Below are positions 36,386 through 45,807 of a stretch of DNA of 64,000 nt, one piece after another. A model generated the notes under the pieces. That model saw only the letters and a program-made list of their open reading frames with translations. It did no database searches and was not told the origin of the DNA. Source of the stretch: Agarivorans litoreus. GTDB lineage: Bacteria; Pseudomonadota; Gammaproteobacteria; Enterobacterales; Celerinatantimonadaceae. The stretch lies in the NCBI RefSeq assembly GCF_019649015.1, contig NZ_BLPI01000001.1:3033001-3097000 (forward strand). Direction: 5' to 3'. How positions within the stretch are numbered: position 1 is the first letter of the stretch; each line of letters begins with the position of its first letter. A program made the translations under genes and the position numbers.

Positions 36386-37600
36386 ATGAGCAAGGCCCAA
36401 ATCCAAGACCAGCATCAGCACTTTGATATTGCCATAGTGGGTGCGGGCATGGCAGGCGCAAGCCTCGCCTTGGCCTTAAGTAATAGTCGCACTGAGCAGC
36501 CATTACGCATTGCGGTTATCGAGGCCGCCGAGCTACATTTTGGCCAGCATCCCGGCTTTGATGGTCGCGCTATTGCTTTATCGGCTGGCTCACAGCAGTG
36601 GCTTAAACAGCAAGGTTTGTGGCAATACTTAGCGCCACATACCTGCGCCATAGAGCATATCCATGTTTCAGATCGCGGCCATTGCGGCTATACCACCTTA
36701 GATGCTCAGGAGTATCAGCTTGATGCTCTAGGGCAAGTGATAGAGCTAGAACACGCTGGTCGAGAGTTTCACACTTTACTTAGCCAACGCCAGCAGGTGC
36801 AGTTGTTTTGTCCCAACAAGGTAAACAAGATTGAGCAGCAGTCTGAGCAAGTACTTGTAGAGCTAGATAAGCAGCAAACCATTAGTGCTAGTTTATTAGT
36901 GGGCGCAGATGGCGCCGAGTCTTTGGTGGGTAAGCAAATAGGCAACCAACAGCAACATGATTTTGGCAAGTTTGCCTTAATTGCTAACGTACAGGCAGAG
37001 CAAGATCTCGCAGGTCGGGCTTTTGAACGCTTCACCGAAGATGGACCATTAGCGCTATTACCTATGACCGACAATCGTTGGTCGGTAGTTTGGTCACTTA
37101 CTGGCGAGGATGCTCAGCGCCTGCAAGCGGCCAGTGAGAATGAGTTTTTAGCGGAGCTACAGCGCGCTTTTGGTTACCGTGCTGGGCGCTTTATTGGAGT
37201 AGGCAAACGTGTTGCTTACCCACTGGTGCTGCGCCACTACTCACGCTTATTTAGCCACCGTTTATTGGTGCTAGGCAATGCCGCCCATGCGCTGCATCCT
37301 ATTGCCGGGCAGGGCTTTAATTTGGGGCTGCGCGATGTGGCAGCCCTAGCGGAACTAATTCAACAGCAGTGGAACAGCGGCGGCGATCTTGGCGCGCACA
37401 GCCTATTAGATGCATATCAAAAAGCGCGTGAGCAAGATAATGCCCGCACTATCTCTATGACATCTACGCTGGCTAGTTTGTTTGCCAGCAACGACAAAAC
37501 TTCGGTAGTTCCACGTAACCTTGGCCTTATGGCTATGCAACTTTCACCGCGCTTTAAATCGCTGCTAGCGAAACAAAGCTTAGGTTTATATCTCTCTTAA
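36386..37600 (+). CDS. ubiH: 2-octaprenyl-6-methoxyphenol hydroxylase
   Basis: A 404-residue FAD monooxygenase of ubiquinone synthesis, acting at C1 of the ring. It shows the FAD dinucleotide fold AIVGAGMAGASLALAL (about 13-28), the DG motif SLLVGADGAESLVG (about 170) and VLGNAAHALHPIAGQGFNLGLRD (about 293-315). The stop of pepP and the start here are one base apart, so they are co-translated. Confidence 0.95.
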   Translation: MSKAQIQDQHQHFDIAIVGAGMAGASLALALSNSRTEQPLRIAVIEAAELHFGQHPGFDGRAIALSAGSQQWLKQQGLWQYLAPHTCAIEHIHVSDRGHCGYTTLDAQEYQLDALGQVIELEHAGREFHTLLSQRQQVQLFCPNKVNKIEQQSEQVLVELDKQQTISASLLVGADGAESLVGKQIGNQQQHDFGKFALIANVQAEQDLAGRAFERFTEDGPLALLPMTDNRWSVVWSLTGEDAQRLQAASENEFLAELQRAFGYRAGRFIGVGKRVAYPLVLRHYSRLFSHRLLVLGNAAHALHPIAGQGFNLGLRDVAALAELIQQQWNSGGDLGAHSLLDAYQKAREQDNARTISMTSTLASLFASNDKTSVVPRNLGLMAMQLSPRFKSLLAKQSLGLYLS

Positions 37601-37619
37601 TCAGGACTAGGACAGGCAA

Positions 37620-38828
37620 ATGCAAGCGGTTGATTTAACAATTATTGGTGGTGGAATGGTAGGTTTGGCCTTAGCCAGCGCACTGGCCGACAGCCCATTG
37701 CGTATTGCCATTGTTGAACCTAAACCCTCACAGCCGCCAGAACTGAGTGAATATAGCTTACGAGTGAGTGCACTTAGTTTGTCTTCTCAACAGTTGTTAC
37801 AATCGCTAGGAGTTTGGCAAAGCATAGTAGAGCAGCGAGTTGCGCCTTATAACGACATGCAAGTTTGGGAGCACGACAGCTTTGCTAAAATTCGTTTTCA
37901 AGCAGAAAAGATGATGGTGCCAAACATTGGTCACATTGTAGAAAACGACATTATTCGCCACGCTTTATGGCAACAAGTTAGCCAGCAAAGCAATGTTACT
38001 ATTATTGAGCAGGCGGTAGACAAATTACACCGGGGCGATAGTGAATCATGGTTAAGTTTTGCCAATGGCCAAGGCTTAAGCTCTAAACTGCTGGTGGCGG
38101 CAGATGGCGCAAACTCTTGGTTGCGCCAGCAACTAGATATTCCTCTCACCTATTGGGATTACCAGCACACTGCCATTGTGGCCACCATTAAAACTGCGGA
38201 GCCACACCAAGATTGTGCCCGCCAAATATTTACCCCAGAAGGTCCCTTAGCCTTTTTACCCTTAAGTGATGCTAATACTTGTTCGATTGTTTGGTCGGTT
38301 TCACCCGACAGAGCCGCAGAGCTGCAAGCCATGAGTGAGGCCGAGTTTAATAAGCAACTTACTATGGCCTTTGATAATCGCTTAGGTCTGTGTGAGCGAG
38401 TAGGTGAGTGCGCTGGCTTCCCACTGCGAATGCGTTATGCACGCGATTTTGCCGGTAAAGGTTTCGCCCTTATTGGCGATGCCGCCCACACCATTCATCC
38501 CTTAGCTGGGCAGGGTGTAAATCTAGGATTAATGGATGCTGCCGCGCTAGCGCAAGAGCTAACGGCGATGCAAGAGGCCGGTAAAAGCATTAACGACTAC
38601 GCCAACCTACGCCACTTTGAGCGCTGGCGTAAAAGCGAAGCCAGCCAAATGATCGCTTCAATGGAGTTTTTTAAACGCTTATTTGGCAACGCCAACCCAG
38701 CACTTAAGTTACTGCGTGGAGTAGGCATGAGTTTGGTGGATAAGGCCGAACCGCTCAAGCAACAAGCGATGCGCCGCGCCTTGGGTTTAGAAGGTGATTT
38801 ACCGAAGCGAGCTAGTTTAAAAGCTTAA
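37620..38828 (+). CDS. ubiI: 2-octaprenylphenol hydroxylase
   Basis: A 402-residue FAD monooxygenase, formerly VisC, acting at C5 of the ring in ubiquinone synthesis. It has IIGGGMVGLALASAL, LLVAADGANSWLRQQL and ALIGDAAHTIHPLAGQGVNLG. It is paralogous to UbiH and follows it by 19 bp, as in E. coli. Confidence 0.95.
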   Translation: MQAVDLTIIGGGMVGLALASALADSPLRIAIVEPKPSQPPELSEYSLRVSALSLSSQQLLQSLGVWQSIVEQRVAPYNDMQVWEHDSFAKIRFQAEKMMVPNIGHIVENDIIRHALWQQVSQQSNVTIIEQAVDKLHRGDSESWLSFANGQGLSSKLLVAADGANSWLRQQLDIPLTYWDYQHTAIVATIKTAEPHQDCARQIFTPEGPLAFLPLSDANTCSIVWSVSPDRAAELQAMSEAEFNKQLTMAFDNRLGLCERVGECAGFPLRMRYARDFAGKGFALIGDAAHTIHPLAGQGVNLGLMDAAALAQELTAMQEAGKSINDYANLRHFERWRKSEASQMIASMEFFKRLFGNANPALKLLRGVGMSLVDKAEPLKQQAMRRALGLEGDLPKRASLKA

Positions 38829-39534
38829 GTTTTAGCGCTGACACTTAGAGGCTTTGTCAGCTTCTAAGGTTTGGCTAACGTTTACTTCAACCTTTAACCT
38901 GCAACGTCCACTTTGTTTGGCTTCGCCGTTTTCCTCAGGCTACCGCCAATACGCACTCCCCACTGGTTTTCGAGTCATTTCATTGATGTGTACGCTTAAC
39001 CACTAGGTAAGCATAACCATCACCATCACCGCTGCCAGTGAAGTTCCAGTCATTGTTGTTTTATGACTACTCCTTCTGTTCAGTTTGGAAAACCCTGCGA
39101 AAGCATCAGCGCATAAGCTAAGCTGTTAATACGCTCTTTGTTTAAATATTAAGCAGTTGCCATTAGCTAAATTTAGCTAATTGAAGCGCTCAAACAGGTG
39201 ATTTATTTTTATTAAGTTTTTTCTTGTGGATTAGTTTAACTAATGGGTGGTTATTTTAAGTCGGCCTTTTAAATTGTGGTTATGTTTGCACAGGCTAGCA
39301 ATAATTAGTGAATAACTAAGGAATGGCTTGCTTATTTGGTGTTTTTTGCTGTTTTTTGGCGTTTCTAGCTAAAGCTTGTCACTACGCTGTTGAAGGGATG
39401 TAAGCAAACTGTGCAGCTTATAGATTAGCTCAGCTTGTGATTGGTGCTTTCTTGTTGCGCACATCTCGCTATAATTGTTCAGCATTGGCAGGGGGAGTTT
39501 ATCCTTCGCGTCCTCATAATAAAGGGATCAGCAC
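38829..39534. other. 706-bp gcvT upstream region
   Basis: No ORF of protein-like composition and no recognisable glycine riboswitch. The right half carries a perfect 20-bp palindrome (39162-39181) and a related 15-bp one (39230-39244), and probably the gcv promoter. A weak hairpin lies just after ubiI near 38837-38861. Confidence 0.5.
39162..39181. promoter_or_regulatory. Perfect 20-bp palindrome, candidate operator
   Basis: ATTAGCTAAATTTAGCTAAT is fully self-complementary. The related ATTAGTT/AACTAAT at 39230-39244 lies 50 bp on. Both are about 300-370 bp before the gcvT start. Confidence 0.45.
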
Positions 39535-40626
39535 ATGACACAGCAAACGGTACTTCATCAAGCGCACCTCGACGCAGGCGCAAAGTTAGTGGATTTTCAC
39601 GGTTGGGAAATGCCGATTAACTACGGCTCACAAATCGAAGAGCACCACGCTGTTCGTCAAGCCGCTGGCATGTTTGATGTATCCCACATGACCATTGTTG
39701 ATGTGCAGGGCGAACAAGCCCAAGCCTTTCTTCGCAAACTATTAGCTAACGACGTAGCCAAGCTTACCGTTAAAGGTAAGGCGCTTTACGGCGGCATGTT
39801 AAACCATGAAGGCGGCGTGATTGACGACCTTATTACCTATTACTTTAGCGAAACCGATTACCGCTTAGTGGTTAACTCGGCTACCCGCGAAAAAGATCTC
39901 GCGTGGATCAACCAACAAGCCAGCGATTTTGCAGTAAGCATTACCGAGCGCCCAGAGCTAGCGATGATTGCGGTACAAGGCCCACAGGCTAAAAAGCTGA
40001 CTTCTGCGGTATTAGACAATGACCAAAACCTCGCTATCGAAGGTATGAAGCCGTTCTTTGGTGTACAAGCTGGCGACTTATTTATTGCTACCACTGGTTA
40101 TACCGGTGAGCAAGGCTACGAGATTGTGGTACCGCAAGATAAAGCGGTAGCGCTTTGGAAAGCGCTAGAAGCGCAAGGTGTGCAGCCTTGTGGTTTAGGC
40201 GCGCGCGATACCCTGCGTTTAGAAGCAGGTATGAATTTATATGGTCAAGACATGGACGAGAGCGTATCACCGCTAGCGGCCAACATGGGCTGGACCATTG
40301 CATGGGAGCCGCAAGAGCGCGACTTTATTGGCCGCCAAGCCTTAGAAGCTCAAAAAGCCGAAGGCACCGACAAGCTGGTTGGTTTAGTCATGGAAACCAA
40401 AGGCGTAATGCGTGCAGGCCAAGCGGTTACGGTAGTGAATGAGTATGGCGAAGCCTTACCGGGCGTTGTCACCAGCGGCACTTTTTCTCCTACTTTGGGT
40501 CAAAGTATTGCGCTGGCTCGTATCGCCAATTGCGACGTAGAAGAAGCCTTAGTGGAAATGCGCAAAAAACAGGTTAAAGTGAAAGTAGTAAAACCTGTAT
40601 TTGTGCGTAATGGCGCCAAAGTGTAA
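39535..40626 (+). CDS. gcvT: Glycine cleavage system T protein (aminomethyltransferase)
   Basis: A 363-residue protein moving the aminomethyl carbon of glycine to tetrahydrofolate. Family marks are [35 protein letters not shown], the folate-site [22 protein letters not shown] and the C-terminal [18 protein letters not shown]. It is first in the gcvTHP cluster. An AAGGGA site lies nine bases before the ATG. Confidence 0.97.
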   Translation: MTQQTVLHQAHLDAGAKLVDFHGWEMPINYGSQIEEHHAVRQAAGMFDVSHMTIVDVQGEQAQAFLRKLLANDVAKLTVKGKALYGGMLNHEGGVIDDLITYYFSETDYRLVVNSATREKDLAWINQQASDFAVSITERPELAMIAVQGPQAKKLTSAVLDNDQNLAIEGMKPFFGVQAGDLFIATTGYTGEQGYEIVVPQDKAVALWKALEAQGVQPCGLGARDTLRLEAGMNLYGQDMDESVSPLAANMGWTIAWEPQERDFIGRQALEAQKAEGTDKLVGLVMETKGVMRAGQAVTVVNEYGEALPGVVTSGTFSPTLGQSIALARIANCDVEEALVEMRKKQVKVKVVKPVFVRNGAKV

Positions 40627-40704
40627 GCCCCAATAATCGAATTTTGTTTGTAGATTTAACTTTAAATTAAAACCTTAAGTAAGAACTTATAGAGGAAAGG
40701 AATT

Positions 40705-41097
40705 ATGGCTAATATCCCTGCCGAACTGCGTTATGCCAGTACTCACGAGTGGGTACGTTCAGAAGGCGATGGCGTATACACCGTTGGCATTAGTGAGCAC
40801 GCGCAAGAGCTACTAGGCGACATGGTATTTATTGACTTACCAGACGTAGGCGACGAGATTGACGCAGGCGATGACTGCGCAGTGGCTGAGTCGGTGAAAG
40901 CCGCTTCAGACATCTACGCGCCACTAAGCGGCGAAGTAGTAGAAATTAACGAAGAGCTAGAAGATTCACCCGAGCAAGTAAACAGCGATGCTTACGGCGA
41001 CGGTTGGATGTTTAAAGTTAAAGTTAGCGATGAAAGCGAGCTAGAGAACTTACTCTCGGCCGAAGATTACGCCGCCACTATCGAAGAAGATGAATAA
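40705..41097 (+). CDS. gcvH: Glycine cleavage system H protein
   Basis: A 130-residue lipoyl carrier. The lipoylated Lys is residue 65 in [21 protein letters not shown] near 13-18 and the C-terminal [11 protein letters not shown] are also typical. It shuttles the aminomethyl group among GcvP, GcvT and the L protein. Confidence 0.97.
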   Translation: MANIPAELRYASTHEWVRSEGDGVYTVGISEHAQELLGDMVFIDLPDVGDEIDAGDDCAVAESVKAASDIYAPLSGEVVEINEELEDSPEQVNSDAYGDGWMFKVKVSDESELENLLSAEDYAATIEEDE

Positions 41098-41112
41098 GCT
41101 TTGATCAAAAAT

Positions 41113-41140
41113 GCGCTCCGCTAGTCGGGGCGCTTTTTTT
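41113..41140 (+). terminator. Strong terminator between gcvH and gcvP
   Basis: GCGCTCCG and CGGGGCGC pair over CTAGT, followed by seven T. It would lower gcvP expression relative to gcvTH unless gcvP has its own promoter in the next 70 bp. Confidence 0.8.
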
Positions 41141-41208
41141 ATCCGTAACACAATAATAAACCCGACTAAACGCAACGCATTTTGTTTCAGTAATACAGGA
41201 ATAGTTTA

Positions 41209-44094
41209 ATGAACCCGTCTTTGCCGTTAACCGAACTAGAGCAAAACCAAGACTTTATTCGCCGCCATATTGGCCCCGATCAAGCCGAAGTTAACACCAT
41301 GCTTAAACAGCTTGGCTTAAGCTCTGTAGAGCAACTTATTGAGCAAACGGTGCCTGAACAAATTCGTTTAAACCAAGACCTAAGTATTGGCGATAGTCTC
41401 ACCGAGCAACAAGCGCTTGCTGCATTACGTAAGCTAGCTAAACAGAACAAGGTTTACCGTAGCTACATTGGTATGGGCTACCACAATACCCATGTACCGC
41501 ACGTTATTTTACGTAATGTATTTGAAAACCCAGGTTGGTACACCGCCTACACGCCTTACCAGCCAGAGATTGCCCAAGGCCGCTTAGAAGCACTGCTTAA
41601 CTTCCAACAGTTAACCCTAGATTTAACTGGCTTAGAGCTAGCTAGTGCTTCGTTATTGGATGAAGCTACCGCCGCAGCCGAGGCCATGGCACTTGCTAAG
41701 CGTGTGTCTAAAAATAAAAAATGTAACCTGTACTTTATTGCCGACGACGTGCACCCACAAACCATCGACGTAGTAAAAGAGCGCGCCGATTTCTTCGGTT
41801 TCGACGTAGAAGTAGGTCCAGCCGAAAGTGTGGTTGAGCACAATGTGTTTGGTGCGCTGTTGCAATATCCCGGCACTACCGGCCGAGTGCGCGATTTAAG
41901 CGAGCTCATCGAACAAGTACATAGCAACAAAGGCATTGTGGCTGTAGCGGCCGATATTATGGCCTTGGTGATGCTTAAATCGCCGGGCGCGATGGGTGCC
42001 GATGTTGTACTAGGCTGTGCCCAACGCTTTGGTGTACCTATGGGTTACGGCGGCCCACACGCGGCATTTTTTGCAACCCGTGACGCTTACAAACGCTCGC
42101 TACCGGGTCGTATTATTGGTGTATCTAAAGACAGGCGCGGCAAGCCTGCTTTGCGCATGGCACTGCAAACCCGCGAGCAACATATTCGCCGCGAAAAAGC
42201 TAACTCAAACATTTGTACTGCCCAAGTATTGCTAGCCAACATGGCCTCGTTTTATGCGGTATTCCACGGCCCTGATGGCCTGCGCACCATTGCCCAGCGT
42301 ATTCACCGCTTAACCGCTATTCTTGCTCACGGCCTAGAGGCCAAAGGCCTAAGCCCAGAGCATGCGCAATACTTTGATACCCTAAGCATTAAAGTAAGCG
42401 ATAAAGACGCGATCAAAGCACGCAGCGAAGCATTAGGCATTAACCTGCGTATGGATTTAGACGGCAGCGTAGCGCTAAGCCTAGATGAAACCACCACTGC
42501 AAGCGACGTAAATGACTTATTCACCGTATTACTAGGCGAAGATCACGGCTTAGACGCCGCGCGTTTAGATGATATTGTGAAAGGCGAAACCTGCATTCCA
42601 GAAACGCTACTACGCGATACGCCAATTTTGGAGCATGAAGTATTTAACCGCTACCGCAGCGAAACCGATGTACTGCGTTACATTCGCAAATTAGAAGGTA
42701 AAGACTTAGCGCTAAACCACTCGATGATCTCGCTAGGCTCATGCACCATGAAGCTAAACGCCACCGCGGAGATGATCCCAGTAACTTGGCCAGAGTTTTC
42801 AAGCATGCACCCCTTCTGCCCAAGTGACCAAGCGCAGGGTTACCACGCCATGATTAGCCAGCTAGAAGATTGGTTGGTAAACATCACCGGTTACGATTCA
42901 ATTTGTATGCAGCCAAACTCGGGCGCGCAAGGTGAATACGCAGGCCTGTTAGCTATTCAAAAATACCACGCAAGCCGCGGCGACCATCACCGCAACATTT
43001 GTTTAATTCCTAGCTCGGCGCACGGTACTAACCCAGCTTCTGCACAAATGGCTAACTTAAAAGTAGTGGTAGTGGCCTGTGATAAAGAGGGCAACGTAGA
43101 CATGATTGATCTGCGCAGCAAAGCCGAAGAGCTAGCCGAGCAGTTATCCTGTGTAATGATTACCTACCCAAGTACCCACGGCGTATACGAAGAAACCATT
43201 AAAGAGATTTGCGACATTGTTCATGACAACGGCGGCCAAGTGTACATGGACGGCGCCAACATGAACGCGCAAGTAGGCATTACTTCACCGGGCTTTATTG
43301 GCTCAGACGTAAGTCACTTAAACCTACACAAAACCTTTGCTATTCCACACGGTGGCGGTGGCCCAGGTATGGGGCCAATTGGCGTTAAAGCCCACTTGGC
43401 ACCGTTTGTGGCTGGCCACAGCGTAGTAAGCAATGGTAAAGCTAGCCACGCCAATGCCGCAGTATCGGCAGCCCCTTATGGCAGCGCGTCTATCTTGCCT
43501 ATTAGTTGGATGTACGTAGCCATGTTGGGTAACCAAGGGCTGCGCCAATCATCAGAAATAGCCATTCTCAACGCCAACTACCTAGCCAGCCGTTTAAGCC
43601 AAGCCTTCCCGATTTTATATAGCGGACAAAATGGCCGAGTCGCCCACGAATGTATTATTGATATGCGCCCACTTAAAGAGGCCACCGGCATTACCGAAAT
43701 GGACGTAGCCAAGCGCTTAAATGACTACGGCTTTCACGCGCCAACCATGAGCTTCCCGGTAGCGGGCACCTTAATGGTAGAGCCTACCGAGTCGGAATCG
43801 CTGGCCGAAATCGACCGCTTTATTGATGCGATGTTATCGATACGCGCTGAGATAGCCAAAGTAGAAACGGGCGAGTGGACCCTACAAGACAACCCGCTAG
43901 TGTTTGCCCCGCACACTTTAGATGATTTAACCGACGCTCAATGGACCCACAACTACAGCCGCGAGCTAGCCGTGTTCCCATGTGACGCAGTTAAGCAAAA
44001 CAAATTCTGGCCTACAGTAAACCGCATTGATGATGTGTTTGGGGATAGAAATTTATTCTGCGCGTGCCTTCCTATGGAAGCCTATCAAGAGTAA
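41209..44094 (+). CDS. gcvP: Glycine dehydrogenase (decarboxylating), P protein
   Basis: A 961-residue PLP enzyme, full length for the fused bacterial P protein. The PLP Lys is in [18 protein letters not shown] (about 700), and [23 protein letters not shown] and [10 protein letters not shown] are also conserved. It decarboxylates glycine and loads the aminomethyl group onto GcvH. Confidence 0.98.
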   Translation: MNPSLPLTELEQNQDFIRRHIGPDQAEVNTMLKQLGLSSVEQLIEQTVPEQIRLNQDLSIGDSLTEQQALAALRKLAKQNKVYRSYIGMGYHNTHVPHVILRNVFENPGWYTAYTPYQPEIAQGRLEALLNFQQLTLDLTGLELASASLLDEATAAAEAMALAKRVSKNKKCNLYFIADDVHPQTIDVVKERADFFGFDVEVGPAESVVEHNVFGALLQYPGTTGRVRDLSELIEQVHSNKGIVAVAADIMALVMLKSPGAMGADVVLGCAQRFGVPMGYGGPHAAFFATRDAYKRSLPGRIIGVSKDRRGKPALRMALQTREQHIRREKANSNICTAQVLLANMASFYAVFHGPDGLRTIAQRIHRLTAILAHGLEAKGLSPEHAQYFDTLSIKVSDKDAIKARSEALGINLRMDLDGSVALSLDETTTASDVNDLFTVLLGEDHGLDAARLDDIVKGETCIPETLLRDTPILEHEVFNRYRSETDVLRYIRKLEGKDLALNHSMISLGSCTMKLNATAEMIPVTWPEFSSMHPFCPSDQAQGYHAMISQLEDWLVNITGYDSICMQPNSGAQGEYAGLLAIQKYHASRGDHHRNICLIPSSAHGTNPASAQMANLKVVVVACDKEGNVDMIDLRSKAEELAEQLSCVMITYPSTHGVYEETIKEICDIVHDNGGQVYMDGANMNAQVGITSPGFIGSDVSHLNLHKTFAIPHGGGGPGMGPIGVKAHLAPFVAGHSVVSNGKASHANAAVSAAPYGSASILPISWMYVAMLGNQGLRQSSEIAILNANYLASRLSQAFPILYSGQNGRVAHECIIDMRPLKEATGITEMDVAKRLNDYGFHAPTMSFPVAGTLMVEPTESESLAEIDRFIDAMLSIRAEIAKVETGEWTLQDNPLVFAPHTLDDLTDAQWTHNYSRELAVFPCDAVKQNKFWPTVNRIDDVFGDRNLFCACLPMEAYQE

Positions 44095-44126
44095 AAATCA
44101 AAACCTTTTCAGTGTGTTATGATATA

Positions 44127-44155
44127 GAGCGAAGCAGTGGTGCTTCGCTTTTTTT
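44127..44155 (+). terminator. gcvP terminator
   Basis: AGCGAAGCA and TGCTTCGCT pair over a short loop, followed by seven T. Confidence 0.9.
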
Positions 44156-44177
44156 GGCTAGGGAGTAGCCTCAGACA

Positions 44178-44194
44178 TTAAAGTTACTCTGACC
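44178..44194 (+). repeat. Left copy of inverted repeat flanking the NACHT gene
   Basis: TTAAAGTTACTCTGACCC region, 14 identical bases plus CCC shared with the inverted copy at 47969-47985. The pair encloses the split NACHT gene. Confidence 0.65.
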
Positions 44195-44706
44195 CTTTTT
44201 GTTTTAACTGAGGTTAACGAATACAAGATATAGGACAATAATTTACGTTAACACCATATTACGCTATTGCATAATAATAAGACTTGCTTCATCTTGTTCG
44301 AACTAGAATCAACGTTGCTATACAAGAGCTAAATTATGTTAGAAGCCCTAGCCAGTTTGATGGAGAATGACCTCTCTAAAAACGTACTTGTCCCATTATT
44401 TCGTCAAATTTATGGTTGTCGGGTGGTGTTTACCGGCGGGGGATGTGAAAAAGGGCGAGACATAATAATTTATCAAAAAGATCCCCTTGAGCAAGACAAA
44501 TTTATCGGTGTGCAAGTAAAAAAAATACATGCCACACCAAACTCTCATTCAAAAAGTTTTCAGCAATTATTAACCCAGTTGAGTCAAATGACTTTCGAGC
44601 CAGCTATTTGTCCAGACAGCGGTAAAGAAGTAATGCTTTCTCAGTTGATTTTCGTAACCCCGTTCGAAGTCCCAGAGAAATCATTCGACACCCACTCAGG
44701 AGCCTA

Positions 44707-45807
44707 TATACCCAATCAACTTGAAGATGCAGGCTTGAGTACCTGAAAATTATCGTTCACTCGAGATGCCAAGGAGCCTGCGATCTCCTGAAGAGTCACA
44801 GAAAAAAATTGGTCTATCGCCGCCTTAAAGTCTCGTTTATTTTTGAAATAAACGTTGTTTCTCGACTTCTCGTTCATTACCTTCCATAACCGCTCTATTG
44901 GGTTGAGGTTTGGACTGTAAGGTGGGAGGTAATGCAATTCAATATTAAGGACAAACGCGGCATCTTTGACTAAGTTACTACGGTGATATCCCGCACCATC
45001 TAAAATGATATGAAGCTTATGGCCTAACGGGTAACTCTCTCTGAGCTTACAGAAAAAACGAACAATATTTTCACTGTTAATGCTTTCGTAATCGCTAACA
45101 ACCGTCGCTCCAATATCGGATAAATTCAGTGCGCCAATAAGGTTTAACCGACTACGGTTGCCCGTTGTTTCAATCACTTTTTCTTGGCCTGTACGTATCC
45201 AGCCATGGGTGATTTTGGTCGATAGCGTCGGGTGAACGGCATCGATAAACAATATCGATTCATCCTCGCCACAGCTTGTCTTTAGAGCTTCATAAGCTTC
45301 GATGAACGCCCGTTGTTTTGTCTCATCAAACTTGTGTGGAACGCCTTTCGGTTGCTTGTAGCTAAAACCATTGTGATGAAGCCACTTGTTCATACCAGAA
45401 ACCGTATAATCAAGTCCAAATGTCTCTTTAACGTAGGCGACAACTTGATGAGTGTGAGAATAGGTTTTCTCGGTCAAATGCTCGATTAGGTGCATGGTTT
45501 GAGTAGCAGAAAGTTTACTTTGGCTTCCGCCATTTTCGGGCTTAAGTTTTTCAGAAAGAACATAGTCGCTGAGATGTCGAGCGACTGTCGACTCGTGGAT
45601 GCGAAGGGCTTGAGAAATCATCACCTGACTCCAACCTTCAGAAGCAAGTAATACCGCTTTGATACGGTCTCGCACTCGACCATCGCGAGTGGAATCATGC
45701 ATCTGCTCGAGTTGCTGTTTCTGTTGAGGAGTCAGTATAATTTTCATGGTGTGTAGCATGATCCTCATTGACGAAAAAATCAATCACCTTCAATGATCAC
45801 GGGTATA
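44707..45807 (-). mobile_element. IS630-family insertion with TA target duplication
   Basis: The element is 44709-45805 (1097 bp). It is flanked by TA at 44707-44708 and 45806-45807. Its ends read TACCC on both sides, and with the TA make TATACCC; a second matching block TTGAAG.TG occurs 15-23 bases in. Insertion at TA and this length are typical of IS630. The element lies antisense to the interrupted gene. Confidence 0.9.
44716..45747 (-). CDS. IS630-family transposase
   Basis: From the ATG at 45747 the product is 343 residues; the open frame continues 12 codons further. N-terminal helix-turn-helix domains (about 1-110, e.g. RVRDRIKAVLLASEGWS) are followed by the DDE catalytic domain: LFIDAVHP (Asp), HIILDGAGYHRS (Asp) and PPYSPNLNPIERLW (Glu). 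It is full length with no frameshift, so the element may still be mobile. Confidence 0.94.
   Translation of the reverse strand: MKIILTPQQKQQLEQMHDSTRDGRVRDRIKAVLLASEGWSQVMISQALRIHESTVARHLSDYVLSEKLKPENGGSQSKLSATQTMHLIEHLTEKTYSHTHQVVAYVKETFGLDYTVSGMNKWLHHNGFSYKQPKGVPHKFDETKQRAFIEAYEALKTSCGEDESILFIDAVHPTLSTKITHGWIRTGQEKVIETTGNRSRLNLIGALNLSDIGATVVSDYESINSENIVRFFCKLRESYPLGHKLHIILDGAGYHRSNLVKDAAFVLNIELHYLPPYSPNLNPIERLWKVMNEKSRNNVYFKNKRDFKAAIDQFFSVTLQEIAGSLASRVNDNFQVLKPASSS

Noticed and set aside
39015-39045. Leader peptide rich in Thr/His codons (ACCATCACCATCACC)
   Set aside because: No start codon or ribosome binding site is in a suitable frame, and no attenuator hairpin follows.
38829-39534. Glycine riboswitch before gcvT
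   Set aside because: The conserved glycine-aptamer core was not found on the plus strand, despite the favourable position.
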